Shown one piece after another: positions 21,577 through 31,784 of a stretch of 64,000 bases of DNA (within the stretch, counting starts at the first letter, position 1; every line of letters begins with the position of its first letter). The DNA is from Vandiemenella viatica (Eukaryota > Arthropoda > Insecta > Orthoptera > Morabidae), in NCBI GenBank assembly GCA_031002005.1, contig CM061918.1, positions 38,568,947 through 38,632,946 on the forward strand, read 5' to 3'. The notes below the pieces were generated by a model, which ran no database searches, was not told where the DNA came from, and worked only from the letters and a program-made list of their open reading frames with translations. The position numbers were made by a program, and so were the translations under genes.

Positions 21577-24500
21577 GTTCAGGGCACCCTCTTGCCCTTG
21601 GGGTTGGAAACGGCCCCTAAAGGCGGATGAATCAGAAATGATCAACGGCATGGGGATGCAGAAGGCAACGGGAAACCACTGCATTAAAGACCCAAAGGGT
21701 ATCCCGAGGACATGTAATCCTCTCAAATTACATATATCATGATGGCTTCTTCCTGGGTAAAATATTCCGGAGGTAAAATAGTCCCCCAATCGGATCTCCG
21801 GGTGGGGACTGCTCAGGGAGGAGTCATCAGAATGGATAGAAACATTCTACGAGTCGGAGCGTGGAATGTTAGAAGTCTGAATAGGGCAGGTAGGTTAGAA
21901 AACTTAAAAAGGGAGATGGAACAACTTAAGTTAGATGTTGTTGGGATTAGTGAGATTAAATGGAAGGACGCACAGGATTTCTGGTCTGGGGAACACAGGA
22001 TAATTAGCACACAAGCTGTCAATGGAGTCACTGGTGTAGGATTTGTAATGAACAAGAAAGTAGGGAAACGGGTTAGTTATTATGAACAATTTAGTGACAG
22101 GATTATTTTGATGAGGTTAGAAACTAAGCCCGTCCCAACCACATTAGTACAAGTGTATATGCCAACGTCGCAGGAAGATGACGAAGAAATAGAAAAAATA
22201 TACGCTGAAATTGAAGAATTAATCCAATATGTGAAAGGGGAGGAAAATCTAATAATCATGGGTGATTGGAATGCAATAGTGGGAGAAGGAAAAGAGGGGA
22301 ATACTGTAGGAAGTTTTGGTCTAGGAGAAAGAAATGAGCGAGGAAGCAGGTTGCTAGAATTTTGTGAAAGATATAAGCTAGTAGTGGCGAACACACTGTT
22401 TAAGAACCATGCAAGAAGAATATACACCTGGAAACGTCCTGGGGATACAGGCAGATATCAGCTAGATTATATCATGGTCAAACAGAGATTCAGGAATCAA
22501 GTTCTAGACTGTAAAGCATACCCAGGAGCAGACATAGACTCGGACCATAATTTGATAGTAATGAAGTGCAGGCTGAAATTCAAGCGAATAAGGAAGCAGC
22601 ATAAGCAGAACAGACTGGAAGTGAATAAACTGAAACAATCTAGCACGAGAGAAAAATATGCAGAAATGGTAGACTTAGGTCTAAGAAGTAACTGTGAAAG
22701 GAGCTCAACTGAGGACGAATGGAATGCATTAAAGACCGAAATAATGAAAGCTGGCAAAGAAACCTTAGGCTTTAGGGAACAAGCTGCCCGAAAACCTTGG
22801 ATCACAGAAGAAATTTTGCAGCTGATCGATCAGAGGAGAAGGTACAAAAATGCTCAGGATGAAGCAGGTAAAGAGCAGTACAGGCAATTTAGAAATCAAA
22901 TAAATAGGAAATGCAAAATAGCAAAAGAAAAATGGCTACAAGAAAAGTGTGAAGAAGTAGAAAAGGAAATGGTTGCAGGAAAAGTAGATGTTGCATATAG
23001 AAAGATCAAACAGAATTTTGGAGAAATGAAGAAAAGAGGTATGAACATTAAAGCTGCCGATGGGAAACCTCTTTTAAGGTCAGAAGATAGAGCTAACAGA
23101 TGGAAGGAATACATTGAGAAACTGTATGTTGGGGAAGACTTGAGCAATAGTGTATTTGAAAAGGAAGGCGATGTCGACATGGATGACTTAGGAGATCCTG
23201 TTTTGAGGACAGAATTTAATAAAGCTCTGAATGACTTGAAAGCAAATAAGGCAGTTGGAACTGATGAGATCCCTGCAGAACTTCTTAAATCTCTAGGAGA
23301 GGAAGGAATCGAAAGATTATTCAAGCTGATATCAAAAAGTTATGAAACAGGAGAAATTCCAACTGATTTTAATAAAAATATCATCTTCACACTTCCAAAG
23401 AAAGCACAAGCTGACAAATGTGAGAATTATCGCACAATTAGTCTAACATCACATGCTTCAAAATTGCTGACCAGAATAATATACAGAAGGATGGAAAGGG
23501 TAGTAGAAGAGATAGTAGGTGAAGATCAGTTTGGGTTTTGGAAAAATCGTGGTACAAGGGAAGCAATTCTGTCTTTAAGATTAATACTTGAAGGGCGGAT
23601 CAAGAAAAACAAAGATACTTTTATGGCATTTGTTGATTTAGAAAAAGCTTTTGATACTGTTAGGTGGGACAAGATGTTCAAAATTCTAAAGAAGTCAGGT
23701 CTAAAGTATCGAGATAGAAGAATCCTCTATAAACTATATAAGAATCAAGTGGCTGTGATAAAAGTAGAGAATCACGAGAGACATGCATCAGTTAAAAAGG
23801 GTGTGAGACAAGGTTGTAGTCTATCCCCGTTAATATTCAACTTGTATGTAGAAGAAGCAATAAAGAAAGTCAAAGAAAAATTTCCATGTGGCATAAGTTT
23901 TCAGGGAGAAAAAATCAGTATGCTACGATTTGCTGACGACATTGTCTTATTAGCAGAGAGGGCTGAGGATATTGAGAAGTTATTGAATGGCACGAACAAA
24001 ATACTGAAGGAAGATTTTGGACTGAATATAAATCAAAGTAAAACAAAAGTGATGAAATGTAGCAGAAATGACACCAATACTAGCAGATTAAATATAAAAA
24101 TAGGATCGGATGCAATAGGAGAAGTGAGTGAGTTCTGTTACTTGGGAAGCAAAATTACAACCGATGGCCGAAGCAGGAATGATGTTAAAAGCAGAATAGC
24201 ACTAGCAAAAAGAGCCTTCATGAAAAAGAGAAACCTTTTAGTTTCAAATATTGATCTAGGAATTAGAAAGAACTTCTTAAAACTCTATGTGTGGAGCACA
24301 GCACTTTACGGTAGCGAAACATGGACTTTAGGAATACCAGAAAGAAAGAAACTTGAAGCATTTGAAATGTGGTGCTACAGAAGAATGCTGAAAATTAGGT
24401 GGACAGACAAAGTAAGAAATGAAAGAGTTTTGGAAATGATGGGTGAGAAAAGAAGTTTATGGAAGAAGCTTACGGAAAGAAGAGACAGGCTGGTAGGTCA

Positions 24501-24725
24501 TATTTTGAGACATGCTGGATTGGTTAATTTGTTAGTGGAGGGAACAGTTGAATGTAAGAACTGCAGAGGTAGACAGAGATTAGAATATATGAAGCAGATA
24601 ATTGAGGACGTGGATTGTAAGGGGTATGTAGAAATGAAGAGGTTAGCACAGGATAGGAAGGGATGGAGGATTGCTTCAAACCAGTCTAAAGACTGAAGAC
24701 AGCAAAAAAAAAAAAAAAAAAAAAA
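21577..24725 (+). mobile_element. Full-length RTE/BovB-type LINE with 11-bp TSD
   Basis: The element starts at 'gttcagggcaccctcttgcc', has a 5' leader of about 160 bp, one ORF of 985 codons, almost no 3' UTR, and a poly(A) of about 24 ending at 24,725. Exact 11-bp TSDs flank it. The leader phrase 'aaccactgcattaaagacc' is a hallmark of insect RTE-type elements often annotated as 'craniofacial development protein 2-like'. Exact TSDs, an unbroken ORF and a clean tail indicate a recent insertion, and the copy may still be able to move. Confidence 0.92.
21739..24696 (+). CDS. RTE endonuclease-reverse transcriptase
   Basis: This single protein nicks target DNA and copies element RNA onto it. The N-terminal apurinic-type endonuclease shows WNVRSLN (about residue 42), GISEIKW, GDWNA (175-179) and the catalytic SDH (268-270). 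The RT domain shows motif A FVDLEKAFD (Asp 633 and 639), motif B RQGCSLSPL (from 690) and motif C FADD (731-734). After the RT come YGSETW, WCYRRMLKIRW and LVGHILRH, as in this family. All catalytic residues seen are intact over 985 residues, a normal length for RTE. A second possible start is Met 32 at 21,832, closer to the conserved domain. It is not in an operon-like arrangement; the older LINE around it is just its target. Confidence 0.93.
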   Translation: MMASSWVKYSGGKIVPQSDLRVGTAQGGVIRMDRNILRVGAWNVRSLNRAGRLENLKREMEQLKLDVVGISEIKWKDAQDFWSGEHRIISTQAVNGVTGVGFVMNKKVGKRVSYYEQFSDRIILMRLETKPVPTTLVQVYMPTSQEDDEEIEKIYAEIEELIQYVKGEENLIIMGDWNAIVGEGKEGNTVGSFGLGERNERGSRLLEFCERYKLVVANTLFKNHARRIYTWKRPGDTGRYQLDYIMVKQRFRNQVLDCKAYPGADIDSDHNLIVMKCRLKFKRIRKQHKQNRLEVNKLKQSSTREKYAEMVDLGLRSNCERSSTEDEWNALKTEIMKAGKETLGFREQAARKPWITEEILQLIDQRRRYKNAQDEAGKEQYRQFRNQINRKCKIAKEKWLQEKCEEVEKEMVAGKVDVAYRKIKQNFGEMKKRGMNIKAADGKPLLRSEDRANRWKEYIEKLYVGEDLSNSVFEKEGDVDMDDLGDPVLRTEFNKALNDLKANKAVGTDEIPAELLKSLGEEGIERLFKLISKSYETGEIPTDFNKNIIFTLPKKAQADKCENYRTISLTSHASKLLTRIIYRRMERVVEEIVGEDQFGFWKNRGTREAILSLRLILEGRIKKNKDTFMAFVDLEKAFDTVRWDKMFKILKKSGLKYRDRRILYKLYKNQVAVIKVENHERHASVKKGVRQGCSLSPLIFNLYVEEAIKKVKEKFPCGISFQGEKISMLRFADDIVLLAERAEDIEKLLNGTNKILKEDFGLNINQSKTKVMKCSRNDTNTSRLNIKIGSDAIGEVSEFCYLGSKITTDGRSRNDVKSRIALAKRAFMKKRNLLVSNIDLGIRKNFLKLYVWSTALYGSETWTLGIPERKKLEAFEMWCYRRMLKIRWTDKVRNERVLEMMGEKRSLWKKLTERRDRLVGHILRHAGLVNLLVEGTVECKNCRGRQRLEYMKQIIEDVDCKGYVEMKRLAQDRKGWRIASNQSKD

Positions 24726-25085
24726 AGAGTGGGAGTAACAAGAAGAGACAGAATAAGGAATGAGAGAATCAGGGAGATGATAAAGGAAGAACCGCTACAA
24801 CAAAGAATTGAAAAATCTAGGCTACAGTGGTACGGGCATGTAAAGAGAATGGGAGAGGAGAGGCTACCAAGGAAGATGCTGGACATGGAGCTGAAAGGGA
24901 AGAGGCCTAGAGGAAGACCGAGGGACAGATGGATTAAAGGTGTTAAGAAATGCGTGGAGGAAAGAGGAGGAAATTGGGCGTCAGTGGAAGAAGAGAGATG
25001 GTGGTTAGACAGGAAGCGCTGGCGAGGCTTTTGTTCCCCGCAGACCCGTCCAGTGGCTGGAAGCTGTCCTGGATGATGATGATGA
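24726..25085 (+). pseudogene. Older LINE, 3' part after the RTE
   Basis: The frame continues the LINE interrupted at 21,576: RRDRIRNERIREMIKEE, RLQWYGHVKRM, RPRGRPRDRWIKGV and DRKRWRGF. These are the conserved 'W.GHV.RM...RPRGRP..RW...DR..WR' landmarks of the LINE C-terminus. It ends in a short (gat)n run at 25,073-25,085, as LINE 3' ends with microsatellite tails do. Confidence 0.88.
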
Positions 25086-25139
25086 CAGCTGCTCTGGCTG
25101 GTATAGTGGCTTCCCACATGGTTTTGTAAGCAGCGCCAT

Positions 25140-25870
25140 GCAGCCGAATTCTACAGATCAGCACGCGCCAAAGGCTAGCCCTCGCCTCCTCGTAGCCACC
25201 TTACCACCACGTTGTTCAACTACCAGGGCGTTTGATGTTTACCACCGGGTGACGGATAGACGCGCGCCGTCCCTGCCTGCAGAGGCCCTCTGTTCGTAGC
25301 TGGACCTGCCCGGCCGGGAAGTGCAAGGTCCGTGGGAAGCCCCTCCCCTACCTTCACCTCCCTAACAGGTTCGCCGGTCACATAATATTTGTCACGTACA
25401 TGCCTTACAGACAATACATTTTCCTATTATATATGACGGTACCTCCGCAGTTGAACGATCCGACCATGTAACATCGACCGATAAAATCTTCACTAGGCTG
25501 AGAACTATCTCTCTATGGGAGCAACCATAACCACCCGCTAACAGATCCGTATCGGAATGGTTCATCATGGATGTCTCGTCCCCTCGTTCCACCAGGTTCC
25601 CCGCATTTAACTCCAGAAGTGTACAGCCAATTGACATGATTCGCGCTGTATTTGGGATTTCACCGTTAGCTGTCAAATTTTGTGGGCAGTAGTGGAAATC
25701 TGAGTGCTTGAACGGCGTAGCAACCTTACCAGCCCGCGCTTTTCATCTTTACCGCCTGGCGATGGGTAGAGGCGCGCCGTCCTGTCGCGCGACTTCCAAA
25801 ACCACGTGCCGTGGGAAACCACCTTTGAGGCTGTCGCCACTGTCGTCTATGCCTAGCGCGCTACAAGGCC
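25140..25870. repeat. GC-rich dispersed repeat, two diverged copies
   Basis: 'tgatgtttaccaccgggtga' ... 'gacgcgcgccgtcc' (about 25,230-25,275) and 'tttaccgcctggcgatgggt' ... 'aggcgcgccgtcc' (about 25,750-25,787) are diverged copies of the same unit. Both are followed by 'ccgtgggaa'. The phrase 'gctagccctcgcc' near 25,175 recurs as 'gttagccctcgct' inside the element at 1,804-2,138, so these are probably relatives of that element. No coding capacity is recognised. Confidence 0.55.
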
Positions 25871-26088
25871 GTCCCCTGCCATCCTCTTAGTCATAATTTA
25901 GCTGCAGGGTTCGGATGTTTACCATCACAACATATGTAGTTAGCATCGAATGTCGATGAAAGGCACTACAATTACTCCTCGTTTTAGCTACCGAAGCAAA
26001 AGAAGTGGGAATTGAAAATTTACGAACACATTATTTTGTATCTCAGAATTACTTATCAAATCTCTCTTGTACGTATCTTTACCTGTTA

Positions 26089-26476
26089 GGGAGCGTCCAT
26101 AAAGCACGTAGCTCCATTTTGGCTTCCTGTGAACTCCCCCTCTCCCCTCTCCCCTCTCCCCCCATCTAGCCCGACGTGGATTTCGCCTCCAAGTCCACCC
26201 CTCCCCCCTCCACATAGCATGTAGCTTCTTCCCCTTTTGATCCCAGAAGACATTATGTACTGTTTTCTCTTATAAATTACATATTGAGATATTTAAATGA
26301 AGGAAATAATTATTCACATATTATTTTAATTGTGAAAAATAATATGAATGGAAAGCTACGTGGGCTGGCACGGAACCGCCCCCCCCCCTTTTTTTCCTCC
26401 CACACGTAGCGCAGCGTAGCCTTCCAGCCAACCCCTCCCCTCTTTAGACCAAGCCACGTGGTTTATGGATGCACCC
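26089..26476. mobile_element. Small TTA-TSD element (family 'gggagcgtccataaa'), copy 1
   Basis: The ends 'gggagcgtccataaagcac' and, inverted, 'gggtgcatccataaaccac' match over about 22 bp. TSD TTA is exact at 26,086-26,088 and 26,477-26,479. Subterminal 'cacgtagc' motifs and C-rich runs recur in the other copies at 33,065, 41,151 and 59,191. A 3-bp TTA/TAA TSD suggests a PIF/Harbinger-type or related transposase. No protein is encoded. Confidence 0.85.
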
Positions 26477-26881
26477 TTACTTCGATAGTTTGTGCCATCT
26501 GTTATAGATTGACAGCTTATGTGGTGTTGTTAATTAGATAAGGGTTAGTTGTGAGATTAAAGGGAGCACTTGACAATCTTCTGAGACTAGTTAACTAAAA
26601 GAGACAGGCTGTAGTTGTTGGACTTTCCCTTGACAGGTTAGGGAGAAATTATGGTTTCCGGCCACAGTAGCTGCATGTACGTGCTGTGACTTTACCTGAG
26701 CTGTGACGTGCGAGTTGTCACGTATTCGCTGAGTTCGAAGCAGGTGTGTCCAGCCACCTGCAATCGACACGTAGCCAAGGTGTCCTCAAATCATCGCTCA
26801 CTCTTCTAGTTTCGTGCTCCTCGAATCATTTGAAAAACCCTTCCTCAGTTCATAGCATTACAAAGTAAGTTACCATCTATA

Positions 26882-27488
26882 CCGCGTCTGTTTGTAGGCA
26901 GTTCTATCATTACCGTGGCGCCAAAATCTGAGGATGTGTTCTTGTAGAACTCGACGAAACAAATCGAAAATAAAGAATAAATTTTTTTGATATCTCGCTT
27001 GGTTTTCTAGATATAGCATGTTAAATATTAGTCATAGATATAATTCCTTCTGCTTTTGGTGGGTTTTTTTTCTGGTCCAGGCCGTAAACCTAGCAATAAT
27101 CACTAGGAATAAAATAAAACACCTATGGTGCATTTACACTGTGTAGATATGGTGGTTCTGGTGAAAATTTTTTTTTGGTCCAGGCCGGATCTCATCCTTA
27201 CCTCCTCACTTTTGAGTTACAATATCTCGAGAACTAAGTGAGATATCAAAAAATTTTATTCTTTATTTTCCATTTGTCTCATCGAGTTACATACGAATTC
27301 ATCATCAAATTTGGCTATACCGAAATTTTTCTTCTGGTCCAGGCCGTATTTCAACCTAATTACGTCAATTTTGAGATACGATATCTCGAGAACTAAGCGA
27401 GATATCAAAAAACTTATTCTATAAGAAACAATCATCAGATTGTGTCGCCACGGTAATGATAGAATCCCCTGTTTGTATGACCGCGTTG
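26882..27488. repeat. Inverted-repeat segment with internal 'ggtccaggccg' repeats
   Basis: The outer arms, about 26,882-27,012 and 27,371-27,488, are imperfect inverted copies. Shared core 'tctatcattaccgtggcg' appears at the left and as 'cgccacggtaatgataga' at the right, and both arms also carry 'gatatctcgctt'. Inside, 'ggtccaggccg' occurs three times in direct orientation (27,074, 27,177, 27,336), each preceded by T-rich sequence. This fits a fold-back type element, but the exact ends and TSD were not found. Confidence 0.6.
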
Positions 27489-27564
27489 ATCTCAAGAACC
27501 AATGGGCGAAATTTCATGCGGTCAACCCTGCTGTGTACTTCACTTCTCGGAGGAGGTTTATGTG

Positions 27565-27774
27565 ACTGAGTGTGGTTAATGAGCGGTAACGCTTTGGCAT
27601 CGCTTTCGGGAGGACGCGGGTTCGAATCCCCATTTCCGTTTCCCATGGTTTCTCGAAATCAATGCAGACGAATGCCAGGACGGTTCCCTCAAAAGGCCAT
27701 GGCCGAATTCCTTCCCGTTTCTTACTCCCAGTTCGACGTCGATGAGGAGTAAAGTCAGAAGGAAATACAAAAAA
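27565..27774 (+). mobile_element. Full-length SINE family B with 11-bp TSD
   Basis: TSD 'aggtttatgtg' is exact at 27,554-27,564 and 27,775-27,785. The A box 'tgagcggtaacgctttgg' and B box 'ggttcgaatcccc' (27,619-27,631) are good matches to RNA polymerase III promoters. The body 'catggccgaattcc' and the A-rich tail follow. A SINE of this kind is copied by LINE RT in trans. TSD quality suggests a fairly recent insertion. Confidence 0.9.
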
Positions 27775-28155
27775 AGGTTTATGTGTATTAAACAAAAATC
27801 TGTTGCCTACGTAATTCATTTAAGTAGGAGCAAACTTTAGGACTACCGTCAAAGATATTACAATATAGTGAGCGGAAGAACTGTAGAACTTAAAAAACAT
27901 CTAGAAAAATCTTCGGGATAATATCTATCTATAACTGATAGTTCGCAGTAAGCTTCTCTGTGATTTAAATTAGCGTTGAAGAATAAATGAGGAACTAAAT
28001 TTTTCCATTAATTACTTCATCATTCTCAAAATAATCTCTTTTGTCATCTATTTAACGTAGAAAAAAATTGTCCTTTACAGCTTGCAATTATTGTCTGTAG
28101 TTTAGGAGATATCAAACGTTTTGTAGTGCGGTCCGGCAGAGAGTGTGGGAGTAAG

Positions 28156-28199
28156 AGGGGTGGGGGTGGGGGGGGGGGGGGGGGGGATGCGCATGCGCA
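28156..28199 (+). repeat. G-rich tract plus alternating purine-pyrimidine run
   Basis: Runs of 4 and 5 G are followed by 22 G interrupted by a single early T (19 uninterrupted G at 28,168-28,186), then 'tgcgcatgcgca' (28,188-28,199). The G runs could form a quadruplex and the alternating run could adopt Z-DNA. Homopolymer length here is also where sequencing is least reliable. Confidence 0.85.
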
Positions 28200-28455
28200 G
28201 AGCGTCAGTTGGTTGGGGGGTGGGGGAGCGGGGTGAGAGGTAACTTCCTCGCCCGTGTGGAAGTTACCGTGCTCTATAGTCCACAAAGTCGGAACTGCCC
28301 CTTAGAACTGAAAACCGTTGTTCCAACATCACATAAATAGAGTTTCCTCTGAGACATCGTGGTTAGTACTGTTAATTTGCAACTCTGAGAACGTATAACA
28401 GCCCAGTAATTACTCAATGCAGAGCTACGAGAGCAAGCTTCGAAAATAAAAAGTC

Positions 28456-28800
28456 ATTATTATTATTATTATTATTATTACTACAGCTTTATCAATCCCT
28501 CTTTAAGCCAATGAGCTATATAATACAATTTAATTCTAAGTAGTTTTGTTGCAGTTCTCTCCAGGCTGATCGATCTTGAGCATGTCTCTTTCAGTTTACG
28601 CCTGTAACTCGATGTATATCCTTATCCCAGCGATCGGGCTGTCTTCCTCTTGCTCTTTTCAGGTTCTTTGGTATCCAATCCAGTACTGCCGTAGACAATC
28701 TGTCATATCTTTTGCGAGCAATATGACCCATTGTCATTTTTGAGTCATGACTCTTTTTAAGATATCTGTCACTTTGGTTATTTAACGTATGTGCGTAGCC
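28456..28800 (-). pseudogene. LINE 3' end (RT C-terminus and (taa)n tail)
   Basis: Minus-strand translation from about 28,790 gives MGHIARKRYDRLSTAVLDW, RARGRQPDRWDKDI, then a stop and RHAQDRSAWREL. This is the 'GH.AR......L.W.P...R.RGRP..RW..DI......AQDR..WR' end of a LINE protein. The 3' tail is the (taa)n tract at 28,456-28,480. Only the C-terminus remains, with a stop, so it is a truncated copy. Confidence 0.85.
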
Positions 28801-28950
28801 CTTTTCCTGAAGAGACAGAAGAAGAAAAAATCATACGCTGCCAAATACGATTTTAATAAAATGAATAAATCTACGTTTTGTGTCAGATATTACAAACTGT
28901 ATCCCAGCGTATCAGTGCGATTGTATTCACATGTTTGAAGCATTTATGTA

Positions 28951-29194
28951 AGCCGACCCCGGTAGCGCGGGGCTAGCAAGCTTGCTTCGCGTTGCAGGGG
29001 TCGCCGGTTCGAGTCTGGCCCAGAGCATGGGTGGTTTTAATTAAGTGTTGTGTTCGTCCTGTGTTGTCCTGTCACTTGTGATAATCAATAATATGAGAAG
29101 ATACTATGAACACAGTTGAAGAATGATAGAAACACAGTTGCATGCTGAATGGCTAACAAGGCCGAATGCCATTTTTAAAAAAAAAACAAAAAAG
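28951..29194 (+). mobile_element. Full-length SINE family A with 11-bp TSD
   Basis: TSD 'gcatttatgta' is exact at 28,940-28,950 and 29,195-29,205. The head has a B box 'ggttcgagtct' at 29,006-29,016, the body has 'ttttaattaagtgttgtgt', and the 3' end is 'tgccatttttaaaaaa' with an A-rich tail. It defines the ends of family A, shared with 5,638 and, in part, 44,392. Confidence 0.9.
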
Positions 29195-29273
29195 GCATTT
29201 ATGTATGAGAAAGAGATTTTTCAGCTCTTATTGCAATAAAAACAAACCATCGATGCAAACTTGATATTACGTG

Positions 29274-29341
29274 AAGTCTTCACGGGTGTACTGCCGGATT
29301 GTGTTTTGAAAAGACAATCCGGTAGTACACCCGTGAAGACA
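29274..29341. repeat. Perfect-arm hairpin, solo inverted repeat
   Basis: A 27-bp arm (beginning gtcttcacgggtgtactgcc) is followed by an 11-base loop and the inverse arm. One position differs (ccggatt / aatccggt-a). The right arm and following bases (atccgg...cacccgtgaa...tcattg...cgccgggaaagtc) align with the right boundary of the element at 10,466-12,393. This therefore looks like the joined ends of a related element without its interior. Confidence 0.8.
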
Positions 29342-30040
29342 TCATTGCAATCGAACGCCGGGAAAGTCCTCGTATTTATATCAAACTCGATATTGCCATG
29401 ATTTTCGTTGTACAATTTCTGATGTCCAATCAAGAGTAGTGAATCTTGAAAAAATAAATCCAAGCTCAACTTTCCACCACTGATTTATTTTTTCCATGTC
29501 ATTTCAGTTCAGTCATCAACATCCTCAACAGTTTTCAGCCACAGTTCTGTAAATTTAAAATTTGTTATTTTTAATACATTACTTTCTCCAGAAAATTTAA
29601 TGTAATTTCCAAGCAATAAAAAATAAATATTTGGATATCATACTCGCATTTGTACTTTTTTAATAATAATATTATCTCGGGTGGAACGTGGATATGAAAT
29701 TTTGTTTTGACGGAGGAAGAGGTAAGATAAGCGTTGACTATGTAAACTGGTGAGGAACCACGTGTTTGCCCTTAGTGGAAAGGCATTCTGATGTGTCAAC
29801 ACGAACTGTGACAAAGCTGTGCAAATAGAAATTTTTAAATCGTGATTTCCAGCACGTATTTCATACGTGCATAGATTTTTTAACATTCTTTAAATTATGC
29901 TCTTATCTCATTATGTGTAAAGCGAGATTGATATGGGAAATAAAAATATTTCTTCTGATTTTCGTTTTCTGTTCAGAATCGATAAATATATGTAAAACTG
30001 TTATTCTCATAAAACGTAATTTTAATTCCACTATGATTAA

Positions 30041-30856
30041 CATGGAATGAAGGTAAATGCAAAGAAGAGTCAGATTATTAGATACACAAATAAAAAACAA
30101 AAGATTAATTATGAATATAAGGTGGGGAAAGAATTGCTTGCTGAAGATTTGAAATATAAATATCTTGGAATTACTTTTGATAACAAACTTAACTGGACAG
30201 GACACATAGGACAGGTGGTAGGAAAAGGTTTCAAAGTTCTGCACTCTTTGGAGAGAGTGATGAGGGGATGTACGAGAGAAGTCAAGGAATTGGGTTACAA
30301 TACTTTGGTCAGACCATTGCTCGAATATGGTAGTGTAGTATGGGACCCTCATTTTACGTATCAAATACAGGAGTTGGAGAGGGTGCAAAAAAGGGCTGCT
30401 AGATTTGTTTCTGGAAATTGTCGCAGAATGCAATCAGTGACGGATATGATAAAGGAGCTGGAATGGGATCCATTGCAAGACAGGAGGAGAATGAGGAGGA
30501 TCATGGGAGTGTACAGGGCATATACTGGCGATGAGGCATGGAAAGATATTGCAATAGGTATGAAAAGTAGTGCATGGAAGGGAAAAGATGACCATGACCA
30601 CAAGCTGGCACTCGATTTCAGGCACAAGGGTGTAGGAAGATTCTCTTTTTTAGGTAAGGGTGTCAGGGATTGGAATGAGTTACCAAGAGAAATGATGAAT
30701 AATTTACCGAAAACTTTGAAAGAATTTAAAGATAAAATTTGTAGAAGGCAAATGTAGGTAGGTGCAGGATAGGGGGAAGATGGGTGTGTAGGGAAATTGC
30801 AACCGGAGCCTGTGCTCAATTGCAATTAAATTAAATTAAAATGAAATTAAATTAAA
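30041..30856 (+). mobile_element. CR1/Jockey-like LINE copy B (5'-truncated)
   Basis: It is 5'-truncated inside the post-RT region and runs to an (aatta)n-type tail at 30,821-30,856, with the same 3' UTR as copies A and C ('cggagcctgtgctc'). The coding part is unbroken. Possible TSD around 'attaaacatg' / 'gattaacatg' is too weak to call. Confidence 0.85.
30047..30757 (+). pseudogene. LINE ORF2 C-terminal 236 codons
   Basis: This frame is free of stops and matches copy C: LLAEDLKYKYLGITFDNKL, VKELGYNTLVRPLLEYGSV, LERVQKRAARFVSGNCRRM, DRRRMRRIMGVYRAYTGD and KGVRDWNELPREM. It contains no RT catalytic motif, so it cannot be functional by itself. The initiator ATG is incidental to the truncation point. 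Confidence 0.85.
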
Positions 30857-30901
30857 CATGAGCAGGTTGAAGCCAATTATGTTTCTTCGTACCTCTCAAA
30901 A

Positions 30902-31003
30902 CTATATCCTGTTCACTCCCTACAGGCGACTCAAGGTCAAATCCCCTGAACCCGCTCCTCATCTCACCGACCCCTCCCTTCCTACCTCATCCAAAAGACT
31001 GGT

Positions 31004-31045
<42 letters not shown>

Positions 31046-31137
31046 ACTTTTTCTCCTCCGCATGTAGGGGTAAGGGCAGTGGAGTGAGGATAGAGCAGAC
31101 TGACCTTGACCCGCCTCTGTTGACTGAACAGACTATA
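30902..31137. mobile_element. Small TIR element, copy 2, with (TA)n core
   Basis: The ends 'ctgttcactccctacaggcg' ... and, inverted, 'ctgttcagtcaacagaggcg', both running into 'ctcaaggtca' or 'gtcaaggtca', match the copy at 5,580-6,008. The flanks are TA-rich. The interior contains a (TA)n microsatellite at 31,006-31,042. It encodes no protein. Confidence 0.75.
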
Positions 31138-31784
31138 GAAGTCAAAACTAATATGAAAGTGCATTTATCTTATCGATATAAAATGTTTCTGCTGACTTTA
31201 AAGAATTATAAAAAAATGAATCTAAAAAATGTGGAACTGTACCAGTGCGAAGCATGACTGGGTAATCCAGTTTAAAGTAATTTGGTTACTACCCGATGGA
31301 TCAGGTCTTCAAGTGAACAAGCGAAGAAATGCGCCAAGTACGAGTTACCTTAGCTCACAGGCGGTTTACGTACTAAAATGAATTTATTAAAAAAATATTG
31401 TGTATAATCGGTGTTTTCAAAACAGATTTCAAAATTTAGTTTAATATTGATCTTAAAAAACTGAATTTATAATGCTGTTGATAAATTAACACAACAAAAA
31501 TCAGTTGAAGAAAAATATGGTTAATATCTGATAGTTGCTAAAAAAAAAATGTCGCAACGGATTTATTGTCTGATTCCCGAAATTCTCTATCTAATAATGT
31601 ATATGTCTGTTAAGAAAATTAGATATCGAAGAATTAAATTAGTTAAAATTAATCGTTTTTTTTTTTTTTTTTTTTTCTCGAAAAGCATAAACTTCATAAA
31701 ATGACTGCAACAGTTTTTCTATAATCCTTAGGAGAATACATAATATTAGACTTTGAAAGAATTTTCGTTTAGTTGCTCTTAAAA
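31138..31784. other. No gene; poly(T) tract at 31,656-31,676
   Basis: AT-rich sequence. The only distinct item is a run of 21 T. Confidence 0.4.

Noticed and set aside
21739..24696. Host gene 'craniofacial development protein 2'
   Set aside because: The name reflects a vertebrate gene that captured a BovB/RTE endonuclease; here the frame is a complete RTE element with TSD and poly(A).
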